A stretch of DNA of 41,842 nt from JAGTJU01 sp038257535 (GTDB taxonomy: Bacteria > Myxococcota_A > Polyangia > Fen-1088): contig JBBSJE010000022.1 of NCBI GenBank assembly GCA_038257535.1, forward strand, positions 1-41,842. Reading direction: 5' to 3'. This document shows, in pieces, positions 15,410 to 23,128 of this stretch. Below the pieces are notes generated by a model. It was given only the letters and a program-made list of their open reading frames with translations, was not told the origin of the DNA and ran no database searches. The position numbers and the translations under genes are program-made. Position 1 is the first letter of the stretch, and each line of letters begins with the position of its first letter.

Positions 15410-17071
15410 TTAGCGGGCCCGGCTTACGAATGCTTCATCCGTAACCCCGGCCACCATCAGCCCCTGTAGGTTGAGGCCGTCGTCCGCGAACTTGCGACCC
15501 ACGTCGCGCGTCATGCACGATCCCGCGGTGTTCTTAATCGCTGTCCCCATCACATACGTCATATAGCGCTGCACGAAGCAATTTCGTCCAGATGTGCTCG
15601 CCAGAATTTGATCCACCAGATCGGTCACGCCATCGAACTTGCCCGACCAATCTTCAGCGCCGTCAATTTCGCCGTCGGTGGCGATGAAGCGGCCATGTTC
15701 GTTTTCAGTTCTGTGCTTGCCTTTGTCGTCGTAGCGCTCAAAGGGAAAGCCCAAGGGCTCGAACTGTAGATGACAGGCGGCGCAGCCAGCACGCTCCTCA
15801 ACAAACGCGTCCCACTTCTCCCTTTGGGTCCACTCCTTCGGGGTTTTCGGGAGCTGCATCGTTAGGTCGCCATCGTTCGCAGGCGGCAATGGGATGTCCT
15901 GGCACAAGAACATTTCACGAAGCATCTTGCCGCGATGAATTGGGCCGTGGGTGGCCATCAACCATCCCGGTTGGGTAAAGATGCCAGAACGCTCCTCGGA
16001 GTTAAGCTCCGTGCGGGTCAGTCCAGCGCCGCCGTTGATTCCATAAAGTGGCGCGAGGTTCGAATCAACGAAGGAGACCGGCGCCTTGTAAAGCGAGGTC
16101 AGCGTGGGCTCGGCACTTTCGAGAATGTCTTTTGCAAACGCGCTTACTTCAGCGACAGCGGAGTCAATGAGCGCATCGCCCAGGTCGTTTCGCTTGTCTT
16201 CCAACTTGTAGAGGCCCATTTGCCAGTAAAGAAACTGCGCGAACTTCGTTTTGGCTTCGGCACTTTCAGCCAAACCTTTGGCAAACGCTGCCCGCTGTTC
16301 GGGATCGGACAAGCTTCCATCTTCGGCGGCGGCCAGCAAGTCATCGGAAGGCGGACGGTCGGTAAGCCCGTAAGACAATGCCGACGCGATCTCGTAGCCC
16401 TCGAGTTTGGTTGTGTCTTCGCCGTTGCCCAGCTCGAAGCGGTACAGCATGTGCGGCGACATCAAGATAGCTTGTATCAACAATTCGGCGGCGCCTTCCG
16501 CCTTCAACGTGCCCACTTTCGACTTGTGCAAATCAACGAATCGCTGTTGCTCCTCGTCGGAGAGGGGGCGCCGAAACGCACGCTTGCCCACATCGCTTAC
16601 GAAATCTTTCACGCAGCTTTCGCCAACAGGGCTGGCCAGCATACAAGGCGTGCGTTGACCCAGCGCTTTGACGGCCTTAGTGGAAAACACCTCTGTCTGG
16701 TTGAACACGGCGTTGGTGAGAGTGCCGCCCAAAAACGAGCTTTGCGCGCCGTTGGCAAATCCCGTTTTGGAATCACGGCCATCGGCGGGGAAGGTTTTGG
16801 TATCGAATTCGTTCAACCCAAACGCTGCCGCAACCGTGTGCTTGTATTGCTCGGGCGTCAATCGCCAGATGCGCGGCGCAATCTTTTGTTCGTCGCACTG
16901 GATTTCATTAGGCCCGGATCCTCCTCGGCCACCGGACGGGCCAGAGCCACCCTTTGCAGTTTCATTTCCTACGGCGCCAGAGCAGGCCATGACGGAAGAC
17001 AAAAGAGCCAGCTTAAATCCCTTGGATGCGACACCGATTCCACGAGAGCAAGCGTTAGATTCCAAAGACAT
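15410..17071 (-). CDS. DUF1592/DUF1588/DUF1585 family lipoprotein with CxxCH motif
   Basis: A 553-residue exported lipoprotein. ATG 17071 follows AAAGGAG and leads to a signal with lipobox VMAC and a Gly/Ser-rich linker. The frame extends to 17140 but lacks a site there. Domain order as in the DUF1595-1592-1588-1585 family: RIWRLTPEQYKHTV, then CVKDFVSDVGKRAFRRPLSDEE, then ILMSPHMLYRFELG, then HRGKMLREMFLCQDIPLPP, then the haem-c-like CAACH near residue 430 in front of FEPLGFPFERYD, then the C-terminal domain. A single CxxCH suggests mono-haem binding or a structural remnant of it. It forms an operon with the DUF1552 gene. Suggested roles in large-molecule degradation or redox chemistry are unproven. 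Confidence 0.88.
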   Translation of the reverse strand: MSLESNACSRGIGVASKGFKLALLSSVMACSGAVGNETAKGGSGPSGGRGGSGPNEIQCDEQKIAPRIWRLTPEQYKHTVAAAFGLNEFDTKTFPADGRDSKTGFANGAQSSFLGGTLTNAVFNQTEVFSTKAVKALGQRTPCMLASPVGESCVKDFVSDVGKRAFRRPLSDEEQQRFVDLHKSKVGTLKAEGAAELLIQAILMSPHMLYRFELGNGEDTTKLEGYEIASALSYGLTDRPPSDDLLAAAEDGSLSDPEQRAAFAKGLAESAEAKTKFAQFLYWQMGLYKLEDKRNDLGDALIDSAVAEVSAFAKDILESAEPTLTSLYKAPVSFVDSNLAPLYGINGGAGLTRTELNSEERSGIFTQPGWLMATHGPIHRGKMLREMFLCQDIPLPPANDGDLTMQLPKTPKEWTQREKWDAFVEERAGCAACHLQFEPLGFPFERYDDKGKHRTENEHGRFIATDGEIDGAEDWSGKFDGVTDLVDQILASTSGRNCFVQRYMTYVMGTAIKNTAGSCMTRDVGRKFADDGLNLQGLMVAGVTDEAFVSRAR

Positions 17072-17277
17072 GAACTTCTCCTTTGGGAAGGACGGGGCCC
17101 GGCGGCTGCGGCGCAGCGAATTGGCCGAAGGCTGAACCAAAGGTTTACAGAACTTCCCAACTTGAACAACTTCGTATCAGCCGCTGGGGCTTCGAGAATT
17201 AACAGCCGTTAGGCGGAATATGCCGCCCTATGGAAGATGCCTTATGTAGGCAAAAGGGCAGCGCCCACAGCTTGGCC

Positions 17278-18285
17278 TCAACGTGGGGGGGCCGCAGCCA
17301 GCAGCTTTGCCAGGGCGGTAGACCAAAGCTGCGATCCTTCGCGATTGAGGTGCACATCGTCTTTGTAGTGTTGCGGTCGCAGGCCCCACATCGCGGGGAG
17401 GCGCGCATCAATGAAGCTGGCGCCAGCGGCCGCAAGCAGCCCAGGAACGCGGGCATCGATTGAGTAAGGGGCATGTGCAAATGCCGTGGGCAGCGGGTAA
17501 GCCACGAACACAAGCTTGGCCTGCTGCGCCTGGGCCACCAAGAGCAAACGTTCAAGCGCGCGGGTGCCTTGGATTTCCGGCAGCCCACCGCCGTTGGGGG
17601 CAGAGAACGACGCGGCCGCGCCGTATGAGGTCGCGCTGTGCATCGCAAGGTTGACATCATTCACAGTGACCGAAAATGCTTTGTAGTTGGGCACCAGCGC
17701 CGACAACATGCGTTCTTTGACGCGCGTGCGCACGGCAATGGCGGCCGAAAACGACGACAGCACAAAATCAACCCGCGCCTCGAAATCCTGCAAATCTACC
17801 GCGAACACGGAGGGCCAGTCTGCAACGCCGGTGAAGAAGTACGCCAGGCGACCCACCTCCACTTGGTTGCCGTCAAGTAGGTCGTCTTCGTAAAACGTGA
17901 TGACGTGGGTGGAGGCTTTGAGGTTTTGATCAAAAAACGTGTGCTTCAAAAGGTGATGCCAAGTGTTGATGCGCGAGGCGTCTGCCACAAACTTGTCTGC
18001 CACCACGGGTCCGGCTAGGGCCTCAAAGTTGCGACGGAACACATCGAGGTCAACCCCATCGTCTGTGGCCGAGTTGCCAACAAAAGCGATTTGCGGTTTG
18101 GGGTTGGCCACCAGTGTTGCCGCTCGTTGCGGATAGTCGCGAAACCGACGCAGATCTTTCGAGGCGCTCAACAACACCGTCCGTGAAGCGGCTTCCACAA
18201 GCGCGCACGCCAGCACAAGCAGCAGCAACGCCTTTGCCGATCTAAAATGCCAGCGCGGTTTAGAACTGGAAATAGATGAAGGCAA
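17278..18285 (-). CDS. SGNH-hydrolase-like protein of the polysaccharide acetylation system
   Basis: A 335-residue protein with an N-terminal membrane anchor or signal (about 17-35), then an extracytoplasmic domain. GNS (70-72) in QIAFVGNSATDDG is the block I position of SGNH/GDSL proteins, although the nucleophile context is unusual. DDVHLNREG (309-317) gives the D309-x-x-H312 catalytic pair of block V. Such proteins partner MBOAT acyltransferases (compare AlgJ/AlgX with AlgI) to move acetyl groups onto exported polysaccharide. The TTG start lies inside the end of the MBOAT gene (26-bp overlap), a strong sign of coupling. No earlier ATG fits. Confidence 0.78.
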   Translation of the reverse strand: MPSSISSSKPRWHFRSAKALLLLVLACALVEAASRTVLLSASKDLRRFRDYPQRAATLVANPKPQIAFVGNSATDDGVDLDVFRRNFEALAGPVVADKFVADASRINTWHHLLKHTFFDQNLKASTHVITFYEDDLLDGNQVEVGRLAYFFTGVADWPSVFAVDLQDFEARVDFVLSSFSAAIAVRTRVKERMLSALVPNYKAFSVTVNDVNLAMHSATSYGAAASFSAPNGGGLPEIQGTRALERLLLVAQAQQAKLVFVAYPLPTAFAHAPYSIDARVPGLLAAAGASFIDARLPAMWGLRPQHYKDDVHLNREGSQLWSTALAKLLAAAPPR

Positions 18286-19921
18286 CGGCGCTCTCCGCGT
18301 GAAAGAACAAGATCATGGTTACGGCGTAAACGTAGGTCAAACCCCGCAAAGGCCAAGCCCAGCGCGCCATCGCGTCGATGTGCTTTTCGCCTTCAACAAA
18401 GCGCTCAAGCCACAACAAGGGCACAGCCAAGAACACCATCAAAGCCAGCGCCGAGGCCACGAAGGGCGTGAAGTGAAAATCTGTGGCGATTCGAACGGTC
18501 ATCGCCCAGGCGCCTGCGAAGCTGTCGGCGCGAAACAGCAGCCACCCCAGGCATGTAAGATGGAACATGAACACGATGCGGCCGAACCGTCGCAAACCAG
18601 CCAAAGGGCGATCGGGTTGCACAACATCGGCGATGCCCAGCAAGCGAAACACGCACAAGATGGCGCCGTGAAATAGGCCCCAAGCCACAAACGTCCAGCT
18701 GGCGCCATGCCAGAGGCCGCCCAGCAGCATGGTGAGCATAAGGTTGCGGTACTGCTTGTACGTGCCGCCTCGGTTGCCGCCCAGGGGAATGTAAAGGTAG
18801 TCGCGCAGCCACGTGGAAAGGCTGATGTGCCAGCGCCGCCAAAAATCGCTGGGGCTTTGGGCGAGGTACGGTTGATTGAAGTTCACCACCAGCTCGTAAC
18901 CGAAGAATTTCGATACCCCACGGGCGATGGCAGAATAACCGGCGAAATCACCGTAGATTTGCAGCGCGAACGCGTACACGCCCACCAGCGCTTCGGGGCC
19001 GGTGACGCCTTTGCCCTCGCCGTTGGCAAAGGGGAAAAACATGGCGTTGGCCACTTGCGCGAGGTTGTCGGCGATCACCACCTTGCGAAACAACCCGAGC
19101 ACGATCAACCACAACCCATCGCGCATCATTTGGCGTGTGAGCGTGCGGGGCGCGATCACTTGGGGCAAAAGCGTGTGCGCCCGCATGATCGGGCCGGCAA
19201 TGAGATGCGGGAAGAAACACACGAACAGCGCAAAGTCGCCGAAGTCGCGCGTGGGCTCAGCGTCGCCTCGGTATATGTCTATTGTGTAGCTCATCGCTTG
19301 GAAGGTGTAAAAGCTGATGCCGGCGGGAAGCAAAATTCCTAAGACCGACAGCGACGATCCAAAGCCCATGGTGCGTAAAAGCGCATCGCCGCTGGCGATG
19401 AAAAAGTCGAAGTACTTGAAGAAGCCCAGCAGGCCTAGGTTGGCCACCATGCTGATCACCAGAAAGGTTTTTCGTCGCAAACGCTCGGGCAGCGCCATCA
19501 GGTGAGGCAGGGCGGTGCCGTAAGCCAAGGCCAGCACCAGCATGGTTGCGGGAATCCACGTGGCACCTACGATGCTGTTGGGCATCGTCGCATGCCAATC
19601 GACAGCGCGGCCCGCGACCAGCGCATGCCAGATGGCCGCGTAATCCACGCCGCTGCACAACACCACGGCCGCCGCCACAACGCCGGCGCCCAAGCGACGC
19701 AACTGGGGCCGCGGCAACGCCACGCCCGCCACCCCAAGCCCGCCGACAAAATCGATCACGGTGGAGAACAGAACCAGAAACAAAAACCGGTGATCCCAAA
19801 AGCCATAGAAAAAATAGCTGGCAACCAACATCAAGCGGTTCTGGCCGCGGTGAGACAAACGCCAATACGGCGCGAACACCGCGAGGAAAAACACCCAGAA
19901 GCCAAACGTGCTGTAGTTCAA
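18260..19921 (-). CDS. MBOAT-family O-acyltransferase (AlgI-like)
   Basis: A 553-residue polytopic inner-membrane protein with ten or more hydrophobic segments. Family hallmarks: the N-terminal RLMLVASYFFYGFWD, GISFYTFQAMSYTIDIYRGD, FPHLIAGPIMR, the NFNQPYLAQSPSDFWRRWHISLSTWLRDYLYIP region (split here by family motifs SPSDFWRRWHISLS and WLRDYLYIPLGGN), and LGGLWHGASWTFVAWG with the conserved catalytic His. AlgI-type proteins pass acetyl groups across the membrane for polysaccharide O-acetylation. TTG start; the SGNH partner gene overlaps its end. It lies 22 bp after the O-antigen-ligase-like gene in the same direction. Confidence 0.93.
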   Translation of the reverse strand: MNYSTFGFWVFFLAVFAPYWRLSHRGQNRLMLVASYFFYGFWDHRFLFLVLFSTVIDFVGGLGVAGVALPRPQLRRLGAGVVAAAVVLCSGVDYAAIWHALVAGRAVDWHATMPNSIVGATWIPATMLVLALAYGTALPHLMALPERLRRKTFLVISMVANLGLLGFFKYFDFFIASGDALLRTMGFGSSLSVLGILLPAGISFYTFQAMSYTIDIYRGDAEPTRDFGDFALFVCFFPHLIAGPIMRAHTLLPQVIAPRTLTRQMMRDGLWLIVLGLFRKVVIADNLAQVANAMFFPFANGEGKGVTGPEALVGVYAFALQIYGDFAGYSAIARGVSKFFGYELVVNFNQPYLAQSPSDFWRRWHISLSTWLRDYLYIPLGGNRGGTYKQYRNLMLTMLLGGLWHGASWTFVAWGLFHGAILCVFRLLGIADVVQPDRPLAGLRRFGRIVFMFHLTCLGWLLFRADSFAGAWAMTVRIATDFHFTPFVASALALMVFLAVPLLWLERFVEGEKHIDAMARWAWPLRGLTYVYAVTMILFFHAESAVAFIYFQF

Positions 19922-19943
19922 GGTCGACCCTCAGCTTGCGCCA

Positions 19944-21305
19944 TTACACCTTCGTGCGAACGTAGAAATAGATGAACGTCACCACCGCAACGTCGGCGGC
20001 AGCGATCATCACGCCATCGCGCCACGTGTAGCGCAAATTGAAGTTCGGCATCAATTCACGGGCGCCAGCGTACAAGGCGCCCACAAGACCCAGATAGATC
20101 CAAAACACATTGTGATCCGAAAACGACAAAAACATCGCCGACACCAAAAGCCCCGACAACGACGCCAACAACGCCGTGGCCCATAAACGCACGGCGGGCG
20201 GCGCTTGCTGCCCAGGGGATAGCAGCGCCAGCGTGATCTTGAAGGCGGTGAACACCACCGCGCTCCACAAAAATAGCCCCACCACGCCCAATTCGCCCAA
20301 AGCCAACATCACAGAATTGTGCGCGGTCAGGCTGTGATATTCGGTAAACTGTGCCTTGCCCACGCCCCAGATGGGCGAGGCCTTTGCCAGGTCTAAGGCT
20401 ACGTTCCACGCTTCGTAGCGGGTCATGGTGGATTCGTCGGCGGTGTCGCCCGAGCGGCCCCCCAACAAAATCACCGGTCCGCCCAGCACCGCCGCGGCCA
20501 CCAGCCCCAACCAACGCCAACGCCGCAAAAAGTACACGCCCAGAACCGCCAAAAACGCCAACTGCCCGCTGCGCGATTGGGTGAAGATGGTGCACAAGCC
20601 GGCCAGCAGCGTGGCGGCCGCCACAAGCAGCAGGCGCAGCAGGGTGCGGCGCAGCTCCAACAGCGCGATGGCGAACGGCACCCCGATGCTCACGATCACC
20701 GCCATCTCGTTCGGATCTTGCATGATCCCTCGGTAGCGCACGCGGTTCAAAATGCTGGTGGTGCCGGCCAAGCCCAAGTGTTCGCAGCGATAGTCCACGC
20801 CGGCCTCTTCGTTGCTTTCGTAGCAATCCTGGCGGGTTTCACAGCTGCGGCCGTCAGGAACCAGCTGGTCAGAAGAAGGATCGTTGCCTTCCTTCACGCA
20901 CCCCAGCGGCGCCGTGGCTTGATGTACGCCCACCGCCGCAATGCTGAGCGCGAGCACCATGATGGTCACCGCCACGATTCTAAGCGCGCGCAAGGTTTGC
21001 AAACTTCCCGACACCATCAAGAAGAACGCCAGCGAGACACCCGAAACCACGGTTTCGCGAACAAGATCCCAGGGCGCCTTCAACACCAACGTGGCCACCG
21101 ACCAGCCGAAGTAGGCGAAGGCCCAGGGCAAGAGGGGGTGGCTTTGTAGGCGCGCAAACCCGCGGCGCACGTCCACGGCCCAGCCGAGGCCGGTCAGCAG
21201 CAGGCAGATGTACATCCAGGGCACCCGCGTGAGCGCGGGCCAGATCTCCTGCGGCCGGATGTACACCAGAAGCAGAATGCCGATTAAGCCAGGTATGGCG
21301 AACAT
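19944..21305 (-). CDS. O-antigen ligase / Wzy-type polymerase with Cys-rich insert
   Basis: A 453-residue membrane protein with about 11 hydrophobic segments. The family signature region is visible: RVRYRGIMQDPNEMA (188-202), an FTQSRSGQLAF segment and a large loop leading to GVGKAQFTEYHSLTAHNSVMLALGELGVVGL, where the conserved His-Asn of the O-antigen ligase family lies. Unusual is an extracytoplasmic insert (about 133-180) with four Cys (C136, C155, C161, C174), probably two disulfides. It would polymerise or ligate the repeat units of the cell-surface polysaccharide. ATG 21305 is only 26 bp from the divergent export gene. Confidence 0.83.
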   Translation of the reverse strand: MFAIPGLIGILLLVYIRPQEIWPALTRVPWMYICLLLTGLGWAVDVRRGFARLQSHPLLPWAFAYFGWSVATLVLKAPWDLVRETVVSGVSLAFFLMVSGSLQTLRALRIVAVTIMVLALSIAAVGVHQATAPLGCVKEGNDPSSDQLVPDGRSCETRQDCYESNEEAGVDYRCEHLGLAGTTSILNRVRYRGIMQDPNEMAVIVSIGVPFAIALLELRRTLLRLLLVAAATLLAGLCTIFTQSRSGQLAFLAVLGVYFLRRWRWLGLVAAAVLGGPVILLGGRSGDTADESTMTRYEAWNVALDLAKASPIWGVGKAQFTEYHSLTAHNSVMLALGELGVVGLFLWSAVVFTAFKITLALLSPGQQAPPAVRLWATALLASLSGLLVSAMFLSFSDHNVFWIYLGLVGALYAGARELMPNFNLRYTWRDGVMIAAADVAVVTFIYFYVRTKV

Positions 21306-21331
21306 GACGAAGCGGGCATATCGTATCCCCG

Positions 21332-21931
21332 ATGTCTCGGTTTTTAACTTTCTTTGCTGGGCTAATGTTTTGGATGGGCGCTGGGTGTGCTTCGGCGCCG
21401 CCCACCTACGACTACAGCCGCGAGCCTGACCCGCGCGACCGCGAGTTTGTTTTGGGGGCCGCCGACTTGTTGCGGATCAATGTGTGGGGGCAGCCAGATC
21501 TCAGCGTGGACCTTTCCGTCCGCCCGGATGGCCGGATCACCTTGCCGCTGATTGGGGATGTGCGGGCCGCGGGGCGCACCCCCACCGAGGTGCGCAACGA
21601 GATTGAGCAGCGCTTGGTGGCATTTGTGAAGAGCGAGTCGGCCAAGGTGACGGTGGGTGTGGTGGAAATTCGCAGCTATCGCTTCACCATCAGCGGCAAC
21701 GTGGAAAAGCCCGGGCAGTACACGGCCACAGCCTACGTCACCGTGCTCGAAGCGCTGAGCATGGCGGGAGGGCCCAACCGGTTTGCAAAGTTTGACGAGA
21801 TGGCGATCTTGCGCGACTACGGCACCAAGAAATACCGGAGAATCCCCCTAAATTACGAGTTGCTGCGGTTGGGTTCCCACTCAGCACAGAACATCGTCAT
21901 TCTTCCTGGCGACAACATCGTTGTGCCTTAG
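21332..21931 (+). CDS. Polysaccharide export lipoprotein (Wza-type, short form)
   Basis: A 199-residue outer-membrane export protein. The lipobox GAGC ends a short signal peptide. The polysaccharide export domain follows (YVLGAAD-type segment FVLGAADLLRINVWGQPDLS, VRPDGRITLPLIGDVRAAG, TPTEVRNEIEQRL), then one SLBB-type domain (FTISGNVEKPGQYTA ... ALSMAGG) ending ILPGDNIVVP. E. coli Wza is about twice as long; single-SLBB forms such as this occur in myxobacterial and other export loci. It is the first gene of the plus-strand polysaccharide operon and is followed after 2 bp by a glycosyltransferase. Confidence 0.9.
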   Translation: MSRFLTFFAGLMFWMGAGCASAPPTYDYSREPDPRDREFVLGAADLLRINVWGQPDLSVDLSVRPDGRITLPLIGDVRAAGRTPTEVRNEIEQRLVAFVKSESAKVTVGVVEIRSYRFTISGNVEKPGQYTATAYVTVLEALSMAGGPNRFAKFDEMAILRDYGTKKYRRIPLNYELLRLGSHSAQNIVILPGDNIVVP

Positions 21932-21933
21932 TT

Positions 21934-23076
21934 TTGCGCGTTCTCGTTGTCACCAAACTGTTTCCCAACGCGGCGCAACCGCTGCTGGCGCCGTTTAACC
22001 GCCAGCAGATAGCGGCGCTGGCTGGATTGGCCGACGTGCGGGTGCTGGCGACGATTCCGTATTTTCCCGGCGCCACGCGTGCGGGGCCCATCCCGATGCA
22101 GGAGACGATCGAGGGCGTGCCGGTGTGGCACCCGCGGACGCTGTACATTCCGAAGCTGGGCCTGCCTGTGGCGCCCGCGCTTTACATGGCCAGCCTGGTG
22201 CCGTATCTGCGCTCACATTTTTTGTGGGCCGATGTGGTGCTGGCCTGCTGGGCCTATCCCGATGGCGCGGCCGCGATTGGTTTGGGCGCGTTGACCCAGC
22301 GGCCTGTGGTGGTGAAGGTGCACGGCACCGACATCAATGATGTGGCGCAACGGCCACAGGTGCGCCCGATTCTCAAGCGCGTCTTACCGCGCGCCCACAA
22401 AGTGATCGCGGTAAGCCAAGGCTTAGCTCGGGCGGTACAAGCTTTGGGTGTGGCGGGCGAGAAGGTGGCTTTGGTGCCCAACGGCATCAACCGTGCTTGT
22501 TTTTATCCCCGGCCGCAAGCCCCCGCGCGGGCAAGTTTGGGCGTGCCCAACCACGCGCGCCTGGTGCTGTTTGTGGGGGCTTTGGTAAAAACCAAGGGGG
22601 TGGAGGACTTGTTGGCGGCGTTTGCCTCAGCCGCCGTTCACCAACCGGATCTTCAGCTTGCGATGGTGGGCACGGGTGCATTGCGGGCGCGCTGCGAGCA
22701 GATGGCGGAGGCGTTCCCGGGCCGCGTGTTTGTCACAGGGGCGTTGCCGGCGGCGCAGGTGGCGCAATGGATGGCCGCGTGTGATTTGCTGACTTTGCCC
22801 AGCTACAACGAAGGCACGCCCAATGTGGTGCTGGAAGCTTTGGCGTCGGGGCGTCCGGTTGTGGCCACGCGGGTGGGCGGCATCCCGGATGTATTGACCG
22901 ATGATGCTTTGGGGCAGCTCGTGCCTAAGCAAGATCCTGTGGCGTTGGCCGAGGCGTGGCACCGGGTTTTCAAAGGTGGCAGTGGAACGCCTCAACACAT
23001 CAGTGCCGCTGCACCTGGGGATTGGCACGCCAGCGCTAAGCACCTACATGATGTGCTGATGTCGGTCCGCGCTTGA
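21934..23076 (+). CDS. Family 4 glycosyltransferase
   Basis: A 380-residue GT-B retaining glycosyltransferase that builds the polysaccharide repeat unit. It starts with TTG 2 bp after the export gene stop, giving the normal N-terminal strand MRVLVVTKLFPNAAQP. The donor domain has VLFVGALVKTKGVEDLLAAF, LAMVGTGALR and the EX7E motif E293...E301 in SYNEGTPNVVLEALASG, then RPVVATRVGGIPDV. Acceptor specificity cannot be read. Close spacing shows that it belongs to the polysaccharide export operon. Confidence 0.92.
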   Translation: MRVLVVTKLFPNAAQPLLAPFNRQQIAALAGLADVRVLATIPYFPGATRAGPIPMQETIEGVPVWHPRTLYIPKLGLPVAPALYMASLVPYLRSHFLWADVVLACWAYPDGAAAIGLGALTQRPVVVKVHGTDINDVAQRPQVRPILKRVLPRAHKVIAVSQGLARAVQALGVAGEKVALVPNGINRACFYPRPQAPARASLGVPNHARLVLFVGALVKTKGVEDLLAAFASAAVHQPDLQLAMVGTGALRARCEQMAEAFPGRVFVTGALPAAQVAQWMAACDLLTLPSYNEGTPNVVLEALASGRPVVATRVGGIPDVLTDDALGQLVPKQDPVALAEAWHRVFKGGSGTPQHISAAAPGDWHASAKHLHDVLMSVRA

Positions 23077-23128
23077 TCGGCGCGCAGTTCAGGCTTGCAT
23101 AGAATATCAAGCGGTTCAAACTGCCCCA

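Noticed and set aside
15935..17212. Long plus-strand open frame (425 codons) opposite the DUF1592 gene
   Set aside because: Antisense shadow; the minus strand shows the full domain order, a lipobox and a ribosome binding site, while the plus frame has no recognisable domain.
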